6,060 nt of DNA from Flavobacteriaceae bacterium (GTDB taxonomy: Bacteria; Bacteroidota; Bacteroidia; Flavobacteriales; Flavobacteriaceae): positions 1 to 6,060 of the forward strand of contig JABDPL010000190.1 in NCBI GenBank assembly GCA_013042825.1, in the 5' to 3' direction. The notes beneath the pieces are model-generated. The model saw nothing but the letters and a program-made list of their open reading frames with translations, was not told the DNA's origin and searched no databases. The translations under genes were made by a program, and so were the position numbers. Below are positions 1 through 6,022 of this stretch, piece by piece; the first letter of the stretch is position 1; every line of letters begins with the position of its first letter.

Positions 1-442
1 AATCCGGACTGAAGAAAATGGCCCACAGTATAAAAATACTTTGCAAAATAGCTGACAATTTTGCCAGGTAGGTATGAAAAGCCGTAGCCTTACCATATTT
101 TAAATAGGCGATTATCATTTGAATGATATACGGAATGAAAACAATCAGAATAAGAATGAGGTTTTTGAGCATGAAGTCTCTTTCAAACTGCAATAATCCT
201 AATACACCTATCACAAGGGTGATCTGGTCACCGAAGGAGTCTAACTGAGATCCACGCGGACTGGTTATTTTGAGTTTTCTTGCGAGAAAACCATCAATAG
301 CATCGGTAAAATAGCTTGCAAGTAGCAGCCAGGAGAAGATTTCGCGTTGTTCGTACCAGATTAATACAAGAAGAACTGGTGCCGCAGCAACCCGGTAAAA
401 AGAAAACCAGTCGGCAATGTTGTAATTCCTAAATGTTAACAT
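1..442 (-). CDS. CDP-alcohol phosphatidyltransferase (partial, C-terminus beyond window)
   Basis: Integral membrane enzyme that transfers a phosphoalcohol or phosphatidyl group from a CDP-activated substrate, as in phospholipid synthesis (PgsA/PssA superfamily). The visible 147 residues carry the complete family signature D-x2-D-G-x2-A-R-x8-G-x3-D-x3-D: D47, D50, G51, A54, R55, G64, D68 and D72. The four Asp residues bind the metals and the CDP moiety, and all are present, so the enzyme should be active. Hydrophobic stretches around residues 15-29, 36-46, 73-83 and 89-105 fit membrane helices. The gene is read right to left from ATG at 442, with a modest AGGAA-type ribosome site 9-13 bases upstream, and leaves the window at base 1; family members are usually about 180-200 residues, so only some 40 are missing. 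It begins 17 bases after the stop of the WG-repeat gene, suggesting co-transcription. The exact alcohol (glycerol phosphate, serine, inositol or other) cannot be told from this part. Confidence 0.93.
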   Translation of the reverse strand, partial: MLTFRNYNIADWFSFYRVAAAPVLLVLIWYEQREIFSWLLLASYFTDAIDGFLARKLKITSPRGSQLDSFGDQITLVIGVLGLLQFERDFMLKNLILILIVFIPYIIQMIIAYLKYGKATAFHTYLAKLSAILQSIFILWAIFFSPD

Positions 443-459
443 GAATTTTTACGTTCCTG

Positions 460-1068
460 TTATTCAATTATCCTGATCGTCCAGGTCTTATCTGAATTAT
501 ACCGAGCAATCAGTTTATCCGATAAAACCTTACATGTAATCTTGGGTGGCCGTCTCAGATACTCTCTATCGAGCGTGATATGAACGGGTTCCTCGACCAA
601 ATAATGGACAACCTTGCCCTTAGGATCGATCATGGCTTCAAAGTAGTCATAAGAAACCAGGGGTTTCTCCAAGAGTTCGTTTGTGCCTACATTTTGTTTA
701 ACCAATTCAAGAGCAACAGCCCATCCATCATTAAAGTCAGTGGCATTCAAGAAGCGCGGTTCAATGACCGTAGCACCCGTTCTGTCGATATAACCGAAAT
801 AGGTAATACCTTTCTTAAGGGTTTTTATCAGGCATCGTCCACTATTAAAAACGGGATAACCGGTTTTGTCTCGCTTAGCGATAACAAGATCGGTTCGAAA
901 ATCAACAACCAGGGTTCCGGACTTATCTATAAAACCCCAACTATCACCTTTTTTAACAGCAGCCAGATCATCATGAAATGGTGAAATAAACTCCACGCGA
1001 TCTAAATCCTGCCCCCAACTTATACTTGCAATCAGGAATGCGACCAAAATTGTTCCAATTTTTCTCAT
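460..1068 (-). CDS. Secreted WG-repeat protein
   Basis: Protein of 202 residues with an N-terminal signal peptide: two basic residues (R2, K3), a hydrophobic core at about 4-17 and a likely cut after SWGQ near residue 20, giving a periplasmic or exported protein. The mature part contains WG (KWG)-type beta repeats. One is clear at about 41-56 (GDSWGFIDKSGTLVV), a second at 80-95 (YFGYIDRTGATVIEPR), and there are degenerate relatives at 101-110 (DFNDGWAVAL) and 133-144 (FEAMIDPKGKVV). Such repeats are common in Bacteroidota and have no catalytic role assigned; a binding or structural role is the usual guess. The frame stays open upstream to an ATG at 1170, but those extra 34 residues (Ile-, Tyr- and Lys-rich, from AT-rich DNA) would bury the signal peptide, so ATG at 1068 is chosen. 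No clear Shine-Dalgarno precedes it. The phosphatidyltransferase gene follows after 17 bases; a functional link is unproven. Confidence 0.8.
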   Translation of the reverse strand: MRKIGTILVAFLIASISWGQDLDRVEFISPFHDDLAAVKKGDSWGFIDKSGTLVVDFRTDLVIAKRDKTGYPVFNSGRCLIKTLKKGITYFGYIDRTGATVIEPRFLNATDFNDGWAVALELVKQNVGTNELLEKPLVSYDYFEAMIDPKGKVVHYLVEEPVHITLDREYLRRPPKITCKVLSDKLIARYNSDKTWTIRIIE

Positions 1069-1258
1069 ATCATGAATGCTTTTATGAATCTTATAAATGT
1101 AATTTTTATCAATCAGAAATAAAATGACATAAATCATATCGACTGTAATTACAGATAATATGTAATGCAAAACTGGAAATATAATTTCTAATTATAAATT
1201 TTAGTTAATATTTATTTAAAGACTGATACATATCATATTTTTTCTGTTCGCTGTTGGT

Positions 1259-1266
1259 TAAGTTTG
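1259..1266 (+). promoter_or_regulatory. Bacteroidota-type -7 promoter box
   Basis: TAAGTTTG is an exact match to the TAnnTTTG -7 consensus of the Bacteroidota housekeeping sigma factor. The matching -33 TTTG is not exact: a T-run at 1238-1243 lies at about the right distance. Transcription would start near 1271-1275, giving a short leader of about 30 bases before the Shine-Dalgarno and start region at 1288-1312. An eight-base match with two free positions can occur by chance, but its place directly ahead of the operon head supports it. Confidence 0.5.
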
Positions 1267-1287
1267 ATAGGCACGAGGAGAATTTGC

Positions 1288-1295
1288 AAAGGAGG
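1288..1295 (+). promoter_or_regulatory. Strong Shine-Dalgarno sequence
   Basis: AAAGGAGG is a near-perfect anti-16S match and the only strong one seen in this window. It lies 5 bases before ATG at 1301, the ideal distance, but 16 bases before the in-frame start of the flavin-reductase gene at 1312, which is too far for optimal direct use. The ATG at 1301 is in another frame and opens a four-codon mini-ORF. Confidence 0.6.
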
Positions 1296-1300
1296 AGAAT

Positions 1301-1315
1301 ATGCAGCAGCTATGA
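1301..1315 (+). other. Possible four-codon leader ORF (MQQL-stop)
   Basis: ATG at 1301 is followed by CAG, CAG, CTA and TGA. The TGA (1313-1315) overlaps the ATG of the flavin-reductase gene (1312-1314) as ATGA, the classic arrangement for translational coupling. Ribosomes loaded by the AAAGGAGG at 1288-1295 could translate this peptide, stop and restart on the overlapping ATG. The peptide is too short for a function of its own. It may be accidental if the ribosome reaches 1312 directly. Confidence 0.35.
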
Positions 1316-1923
1316 TTGAAAAGAGGATCAAAAATCTTGTAGAATTAAACATTGAACAGCCCGTTTGGGATCACATGTTCACGGTTGCGCCTTTAGTGGT
1401 GATCGGGACTAAGGAGCGTGATCATTACGATCTTGCTCCAAAACATATGGCCACACCTTTGGGTTTCGATAATTACTTCGGATTTGTCTGTACACCCAGC
1501 CATGCTACCTATAACAATATCAAGGAGACAGGCGAGTTTGTGGTGAGTTTCCCCAAGCCCGATCAGGTGCTTCTGTCGTCGCTTACAGCAATGCCACGTA
1601 CTGGAGAATTGTCTAAATCTGATCAGATTATCAAAGCGCTCCCAACACGGCTTGCGCCGAATACAGATGCACTCTTTATAGAAGACTCTTATCTGTTCTT
1701 TGAATGTGATCTGCATGATATAATCGACGGATTTGGAGAAAATTCGATCATTGCAGGTAAAATAACAAGCGCATATATCGATGCGGATTATTTGAAACAA
1801 TCCGACGGATCGGATCAGGAACAGTTGTATCATAATCCGTTACTGGCCTATGTAGCTATTGGCCGCTATGCCATAATAAGGGAAACCTTCAGTTTCCCGT
1901 TTCCAAAAAACTTTAAACGCTGA
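1312..1923 (+). CDS. Flavin reductase-like FMN-binding split-barrel protein
   Basis: Protein of 203 residues with the look of the flavin reductase/DIM6-NTAB family, which bind FMN in a split beta-barrel and either reduce flavin with NAD(P)H or act as flavin-dependent oxidoreductases. Visible landmarks are the N-terminal strand TVAPLVVIGTKERDHYDLAP (24-43), the following HMATPLGFDNYFGFVC (45-60) and the TPSHATYNNIKETGEFVVSFP block (61-81). The last of these matches the family's conserved segment where TR/SP-x-T-x-x-N-I-x-x-T-G-x-F-V-V-N normally stands. The C-terminal half has the usual barrel strands (LFFECDLHDII 128-138, SIIAGKITSAYID 145-157). The start at 1312 is preferred over TTG at 1264. 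The longer version would read straight through the Shine-Dalgarno (encoding KGGE), and its TTG is part of the likely promoter box. This is the first gene of the plus-strand set; the M20 peptidase follows after 29 bases. Substrate unknown. Confidence 0.8.
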   Translation: MIEKRIKNLVELNIEQPVWDHMFTVAPLVVIGTKERDHYDLAPKHMATPLGFDNYFGFVCTPSHATYNNIKETGEFVVSFPKPDQVLLSSLTAMPRTGELSKSDQIIKALPTRLAPNTDALFIEDSYLFFECDLHDIIDGFGENSIIAGKITSAYIDADYLKQSDGSDQEQLYHNPLLAYVAIGRYAIIRETFSFPFPKNFKR

Positions 1924-1952
1924 TTGAAACCAGACAACATATTGCCCGACGT

Positions 1953-3086
1953 TTGCTTGATCATCTTTCAGTAAAGAAAGAGGAGATGGTCGATTTTCTG
2001 ATAGAGCTGGTTAAATTGGAAACACCGTCACGATCTAAGGAAGCCCAAATCCCCTTATTTGAAATGCTTCAGTTCAGGTTTAAAGATCTGGGTTACTACT
2101 GCATTCATGTCGATGGAAATACATCAGGAGGATATTTATATGCAAGGCCAACTGAGAAAAAATCAAAGGCGGCAAACCAGTTACTCATCGGGCATAGCGA
2201 CACCGTTTGGGAAAAAGAAAGTTTAAGGGATATGCCGGTTACCCGATTGAACGGTAAAACCACAGGTCCAGGCATTTATGACATGAAAGCTGGGCTGACC
2301 CAAATGTATTTTGCCTTGAAAGCCATTGATGAACTCGGCTTGTCAATGCCTGCTCTTCCTTTGGTGCTCATCAATTCTGATGAAGAGATAGGAAGCGCCG
2401 AATCGACTTCGGTTATACGCATGCTGGCCAAGTGTTCGAAACGGGCATTTGTGCTTGAGCCTCCTTTGGGACTTGAAGGTCGGCTCAAAACGTCAAGAAA
2501 AGGTATTGGCCAATTTGTTATTTCAGTTAAGGGTGTGGCTGCCCATGCCGGACTGGATCCTGGAAAAGGCGTGAACGCCATTGTTGAATTATCGCATCAG
2601 GTTCAGAAGCTAAATGCCATGAACGATTTTGAAAAAGGAGTTACGGTCAATGTTGGTATGATTGAAGGCGGTTATTCGGCTAATGTGGTTGCACCCGAAA
2701 GCAGGGCAGTTGTTGATGTGCGTGTTGCCAGTATTGAGGATGGACATGATATCAGTAAGAAAATACGGGAACTTGAACCAGTACTCGAAGGCATTGAGAT
2801 CGAAGTTGAAGGGGGAATAGGAAGAATGCCAATGGAGCCAACCGAGCGCAATCAAAAACTGTGGCACAAGGCCAGAGCAAATGGAGAATTTCTTGGAATA
2901 TCTCTTGAACAAGCCATGGCCGGCGGTGGATCAGATGGGAACACCACCAGCCTGTTTACTGCAACTCTCGATGGCCTGGGAACAGTAGGGGATGGTGCTC
3001 ACGCCAGGCATGAATTTATTTTTACTGACACCATAGTTGAACGCACAGCCTTATTGGCCATGCTTTTGTTGGATACCTTGGATTAA
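1953..3086 (+). CDS. M20 family metallopeptidase (glutamate carboxypeptidase-like)
   Basis: Cytoplasmic-type zinc hydrolase of 377 residues resembling carboxypeptidase G2 and related M20A enzymes, which remove C-terminal glutamate or similar residues from amides and small peptides. All expected active-site residues are visible: H81 and D83 in GHSDTVW, bridging D110 in GPGIYDMKAG, catalytic base E144 and zinc ligand E145 in NSDEEIGS, E169 in VLEPP, and H350 in GDGAHARHEF near the end. The inserted lid/dimerisation domain spans about 183-290 and contains GVAAHAGLDPGKGVNAI. The length matches the family and there is no signal peptide. The start is uncertain: TTG 1953 and ATG 1986 are both possible and neither has a well-spaced Shine-Dalgarno. 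The frame stays open back to a stop at 1914-1916. The peptide bond it cuts is unknown; glutamate preference is inferred from overall resemblance only. Confidence 0.92.
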   Translation: MLDHLSVKKEEMVDFLIELVKLETPSRSKEAQIPLFEMLQFRFKDLGYYCIHVDGNTSGGYLYARPTEKKSKAANQLLIGHSDTVWEKESLRDMPVTRLNGKTTGPGIYDMKAGLTQMYFALKAIDELGLSMPALPLVLINSDEEIGSAESTSVIRMLAKCSKRAFVLEPPLGLEGRLKTSRKGIGQFVISVKGVAAHAGLDPGKGVNAIVELSHQVQKLNAMNDFEKGVTVNVGMIEGGYSANVVAPESRAVVDVRVASIEDGHDISKKIRELEPVLEGIEIEVEGGIGRMPMEPTERNQKLWHKARANGEFLGISLEQAMAGGGSDGNTTSLFTATLDGLGTVGDGAHARHEFIFTDTIVERTALLAMLLLDTLD

Positions 3087-3112
3087 CAGTTGATTAACCA
3101 AAAACTGGAATT

Positions 3113-4177
3113 ATGAACTTCAAATATATTTTTGCCGGCTTAACGCGTATAAGCGATTTAAAGACCAGGGATTTCCAGGTTAAGAAGATCGATAAGAGAC
3201 ACTGGGCAACGGGTGATTACGTAATTTGTATGATCACAGCCGCAGGTAGTGATATATTCAAGATCGAACTCACAAACGGACGGATGCGCGGAATTATGGG
3301 CGGAGAATCAATTGCAGGGGTTTTGGGTGAACGTCATGCCACTCTTGAAGCCACAGGCACCTGGAAGGCTGTAGAAAGCGATGGCGTGATGCACGTGCTT
3401 ACCGCTGCCGGTATGTTGGGCAAGTTTACTTCGAAATCGGTTTACGTACCCGAAATGATGGAGGTGGTTTATTTAGGTCATGTTATTAGAAATGACGAAA
3501 AAGTAACAATGGAACAATTTATTGAGCCTGGCCCTGACCGCGAATTCAAAACACCCGTGGTGTTATTTGTGGGCACGTCAATGTCTGCCGGAAAAACCAC
3601 TTCGGCACGTATTGTTACCGATATCTTTAAGAAGGCGGGAATCAGGGTAGTCGGTGCCAAACTTACCGGAGCCGGACGATATAAGGATATATTGGCCATC
3701 AAAGACGTTGGTGCCGATGCCATATTCGATTTCGTTGATGTAGGCTTACCCTCAAGTATATGCGATCGTGATGTTTACCTTGAAAGACTGGGCATGCTAT
3801 TGAATATGATCAGCTCGGTTGAGGCTGATGTGGCGGTTATCGAGATCGGTGCATCACCCCTGGAACCCTATAATGGCGACTTGGCAATTGAGGCCATTAG
3901 AAAACAAATTAGGTGCATCATATTAAGTGCCTCCGATCCCTATGCGGTGCATGGTTTGATGAATGCCTTTGATATTACCCCAGATGTAGTTACCGGTATT
4001 TCAACCAATACTATCGCTGGGATTGAACTGGTTGAAAAGTTATGTGATGTTAAAGCCTTGAATTTGATAGATCAGAAATCCATACCCGAGCTTAAACAGA
4101 TCTTGTCAGACCGGTTGGGTTTTGATCTGGATGAACAGTACCAGTTCTTCAGGTCAAATTTCGATCTATGTAATTGA
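3113..4177 (+). CDS. P-loop NTPase, DUF1611-like C-terminal domain with unassigned N-terminal domain
   Basis: Protein of 354 residues in two parts. The C-terminal part (about 147-345) is a P-loop domain: strand VVLFVG, Walker A G-T-S-M-S-A-G-K-T-T (154-163), then a helix, then VVGAKLTGAGRYKD (179-192). A hydrophobic strand ending in acidic and glycine residues (AVIEIGA, 241-247) could be the Walker B-like element. The pattern GTS-x3-GKTT followed by GAK-x-TGAGRYKD resembles DUF1611 and, more remotely, the BioD/CobB/MobB group of nucleotide-dependent enzymes. The N-terminal part (1-140) is rich in beta strands and Gly (ITAAGSDIFKIEL, GRMRGIMGGESIAGVLG, ATLEATGTWKA) and matches nothing I can name. 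ATG 3113 starts 26 bases after the M20 stop, so the two are probably co-transcribed and may share a substrate. Some DUF1611 proteins act on D-glutamate, which would suit a glutamate-releasing neighbour, but nothing seen here proves it. There is no signal peptide or membrane segment. Confidence 0.65.
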   Translation: MNFKYIFAGLTRISDLKTRDFQVKKIDKRHWATGDYVICMITAAGSDIFKIELTNGRMRGIMGGESIAGVLGERHATLEATGTWKAVESDGVMHVLTAAGMLGKFTSKSVYVPEMMEVVYLGHVIRNDEKVTMEQFIEPGPDREFKTPVVLFVGTSMSAGKTTSARIVTDIFKKAGIRVVGAKLTGAGRYKDILAIKDVGADAIFDFVDVGLPSSICDRDVYLERLGMLLNMISSVEADVAVIEIGASPLEPYNGDLAIEAIRKQIRCIILSASDPYAVHGLMNAFDITPDVVTGISTNTIAGIELVEKLCDVKALNLIDQKSIPELKQILSDRLGFDLDEQYQFFRSNFDLCN

Positions 4178-4202
4178 GATTATGCGTCAATAGGAAATTA
4201 GA

Positions 4203-4218
4203 TATAACCAACGTTATA
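4203..4218. repeat. Short inverted repeat before first USP gene
   Basis: TATAAC and GTTATA form a perfect 6-base inverted repeat around the 4-base spacer CAAC, ending 7 bases before the USP start codon. TATAAC also recurs directly at 4215-4220, 12 bases on from the first copy. In RNA it would be a weak, AU-rich hairpin over the ribosome-binding region; in DNA it could be an operator half-site pair. It may also be chance in AT-rich sequence. Confidence 0.3.
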
Positions 4219-4225
4219 ACAGATT

Positions 4226-5068
4226 ATGAAACGAATTTTGCTGCCTACCGATTTTTCTGAGAACGCATGGAATGCGATTGAATTCACATGCCGGCTGCTG
4301 TCGGAGGATAAATGTGAGTTGTATTTACTTAACACCTATACACCGGTGATCTACCATCTGGAATACGTGCTGGTGAACCCGGCTCAATTCGGAATGGGTG
4401 ATCCTATCCGGGAGAATTCTGAGAGGTGTCTCGAAAACCTCAGGCAGCGTATAAAAGACACATTCGATAATCCGAAACATAAGATCGAATGCATTTCCGC
4501 ATTTAATACCCTTATTCCGGAGATCAGGGAAGTCGTTGAGCAAAAAGACATCGATCTGATAGTTATGGGAACCAAGGGAGCAACAGGTGCAAAAGAGGTG
4601 CTTTTCGGATCAAACACCGTTCATGTGTTTAAGGCTGTTGACCGTCCGGTCATGGCAGTGCCCGACAATTATTCCTATGAACAACCAAAGGAGATCCTAT
4701 TGCCAACGGATTATCGTGTGAATTTAAAAAGGGATCATATAAGATTGCTCATGCATTGGGCCTCTTATTTCAACGCCCGAATGCATGTTATGCATGTATA
4801 TGATGAAAATGAATTCACCCAAATACAGCAAAAGAACAAAGACCAATTACACAATCTTTTGGCAGAAGTACCGCATATGTTTCATGACCTTGAAGAGCAG
4901 AGTATTCCGGAGGCCATTACGAATTTCCAGTTAAAATGGAAAGTGAATCTTCTGGTTATGATCAACAATAAGCATTCGTTTTTTGAGAACTTGTTTTTCA
5001 GGCCTACTATCAACCAGATCGGATTTCATTTAAATGTGCCTTTCCTGGTTATTCCTTCGGGGAAATAG
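4226..5068 (+). CDS. Universal stress protein, two tandem UspA domains
   Basis: Cytoplasmic protein of 280 residues made of two UspA-type domains. Domain 1 (1-147) begins with KRILLPTDFSENAWNAI, where D9 is the usual adenine-contacting Asp. It ends with a complete ATP-binding signature G-x2-G-x9-G-S (G115, G118, G128, S129), so this half should bind ATP. Domain 2 (about 155-280) opens with EILLPTDYR and closes with VPFLVIPSGK but has lost the glycine signature (NNKHSFFENLFFRPT at about 247-261), so it probably serves for dimerisation only. This is the common layout in Bacteroidota. USP proteins are induced by growth arrest, redox or energy stress; the actual trigger here is not visible. It starts 48 bases after the P-loop gene, close enough for read-through. 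A paralogue follows after 88 bases. ATG 4226 is the only sensible start because the first strand begins right there. Confidence 0.93.
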   Translation: MKRILLPTDFSENAWNAIEFTCRLLSEDKCELYLLNTYTPVIYHLEYVLVNPAQFGMGDPIRENSERCLENLRQRIKDTFDNPKHKIECISAFNTLIPEIREVVEQKDIDLIVMGTKGATGAKEVLFGSNTVHVFKAVDRPVMAVPDNYSYEQPKEILLPTDYRVNLKRDHIRLLMHWASYFNARMHVMHVYDENEFTQIQQKNKDQLHNLLAEVPHMFHDLEEQSIPEAITNFQLKWKVNLLVMINNKHSFFENLFFRPTINQIGFHLNVPFLVIPSGK

Positions 5069-5101
5069 GGTTTTGAGATGAATTAATCCTGATCATTATC
5101 A

Positions 5102-5130
5102 TTGTTTATCAATGCGTTGAATACTATATT
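5102..5130 (+). promoter_or_regulatory. Candidate sigma70-like promoter for second USP gene
   Basis: TTGTTT (5102-5107) and TATATT (5125-5130) are separated by 17 bases, giving a plausible -35/-10 pair that would start transcription near 5137, about 20 bases before the ATG at 5157. It does not match the Bacteroidota TAnnTTTG form, and AT-rich gaps produce such pairs by chance. The 88-base gap before the second USP gene is the longest in the set, which makes a separate promoter reasonable. Confidence 0.3.
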
Positions 5131-5156
5131 AAAAAACATCCTAAATAGATCGGATC

Positions 5157-5987
5157 ATGTTCAGAAATATATTGTTACCCACCGATTTCTCAGATATTTC
5201 CTGGAATGCGATTGCCTATGCCATTCGTTTATTCGAGAAAGAACCCTGTAAGTTTTATTTGTTGCATTCAACCTTGATGAAGGTTTCCACTATGGAGAGT
5301 TTTACGGATAGGCTGGCCAAGACTTTGATCCAATCTGCAAGGAACGATCTCGATAATTGGGTTAAAAGGATAGAGGATCAAACCATTAATCCGGAGCATT
5401 CTTACGAGACTATCATCACTGAGAACCACCTCGATGATTCGGTCGAATGGGCAGTCGATAAATACGGCATTGACCTTGTTGTCATGGCTACCAAAGGAGC
5501 GACAGGAGCCAAAGGTGTGTTGTTTGGAAGTAATGCGGTAAGGGTAATAAAATCTGTTAGCAATTGTCCGATACTGGTGGTACCGGAAGATTTCACTTTC
5601 AAGAGGCCAAAAGAAATCGCCTTTCCAACTGATTTCAACAGGGAGTATACCATCAAGGAGGTTAAGCCTATTAAGCAAATCGCCCAAATGTTCGATGCCC
5701 AGATCAGGATACTGCATATAAATGAAGAGGAATCACTTACCCAAGAGCAGGAATCGAATAGGGTCGAACTTACTAAATTCCTTGAACCCGTCAAACACCG
5801 CTTCCACTGGATGCCTGATTATGCGAAAAAGGCCAACGAGATCTATGTCTTTATCGAATCCCTGTACCTCGACATGTTGGCCATGGTGCGCTATAAACAC
5901 AGTGTTCTCGAAGCCATTTTTAACGAACCGGTGATCAAGAAGATCTCCTTCCGCACCAAGGTGCCATTCCTGGTCATACCGGAATAG
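5157..5987 (+). CDS. Universal stress protein, two tandem UspA domains (paralogue)
   Basis: Protein of 276 residues with the same two-domain layout as the preceding USP gene and clearly its paralogue. Both share LLPTDFS and WNAI near the start and the block TKGATGAK-x-VLFGSN in domain 1. D10 is the adenine-contacting Asp. In the ATP signature the first Gly is replaced by Ala (A111, then G114, G124, S125), a conservative but uncommon change that may alter nucleotide binding. Domain 2 (about 152-276, from KEIAFPTDF to VPFLVIPE) again lacks the glycine signature (RYKHSVLEAIFNEPVI). The middle of the protein has diverged strongly from its neighbour, so the duplication is old. No good Shine-Dalgarno precedes ATG 5157. 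The gene ends 35 bases from the convergent tRNA, with no recognisable hairpin terminator between. Confidence 0.93.
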   Translation: MFRNILLPTDFSDISWNAIAYAIRLFEKEPCKFYLLHSTLMKVSTMESFTDRLAKTLIQSARNDLDNWVKRIEDQTINPEHSYETIITENHLDDSVEWAVDKYGIDLVVMATKGATGAKGVLFGSNAVRVIKSVSNCPILVVPEDFTFKRPKEIAFPTDFNREYTIKEVKPIKQIAQMFDAQIRILHINEEESLTQEQESNRVELTKFLEPVKHRFHWMPDYAKKANEIYVFIESLYLDMLAMVRYKHSVLEAIFNEPVIKKISFRTKVPFLVIPE

Positions 5988-6022
5988 TTGATTCTGGAAA
6001 AAATAAATAAGAAAGGGAGTTG

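Larger units (their letters stand above)
1069..1300. promoter_or_regulatory. AT-rich divergent intergenic region
   Basis: Non-coding stretch between the minus-strand WG-repeat gene and the plus-strand flavin-reductase gene, very AT-rich especially at 1080-1245. It must carry the promoters for both directions. On the plus strand an exact TAnnTTTG box is seen at 1259-1266 (separate entry). On the minus strand I found no exact CAAAnnTA (the same box reversed) and cannot place that promoter. No RNA gene, long repeat or hairpin was recognised here. Confidence 0.6.

Noticed and set aside
580..984. Open plus-strand frame of 134 codons opposite the WG-repeat gene.
   Set aside because: The minus strand there encodes a signal peptide and WG repeats; the plus-strand reading has no domain, no ribosome site and is explained as an antisense shadow.
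1069..1170. N-terminal extension of the WG-repeat protein to ATG 1170.
   Set aside because: It would place 34 AT-rich-encoded residues ahead of a textbook signal peptide; start at 1068 is far more likely.
1393..1833. Open minus-strand frame of 146 codons with many Cys residues.
   Set aside because: It lies fully opposite the flavin-reductase gene, and its Cys, Arg and Ile content looks like antisense translation, with no recognisable domain.
5100..5114. Small hairpin CATTG, TTTAT, CAATG between the USP genes, considered as a terminator.
   Set aside because: Only five base pairs, AT-rich and without a following T-run; not a credible intrinsic terminator.
5988..6022. Terminator after the last USP gene.
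   Set aside because: The 35-base gap holds a purine- and A-rich stretch but no stem-loop with a T-tract on either strand.
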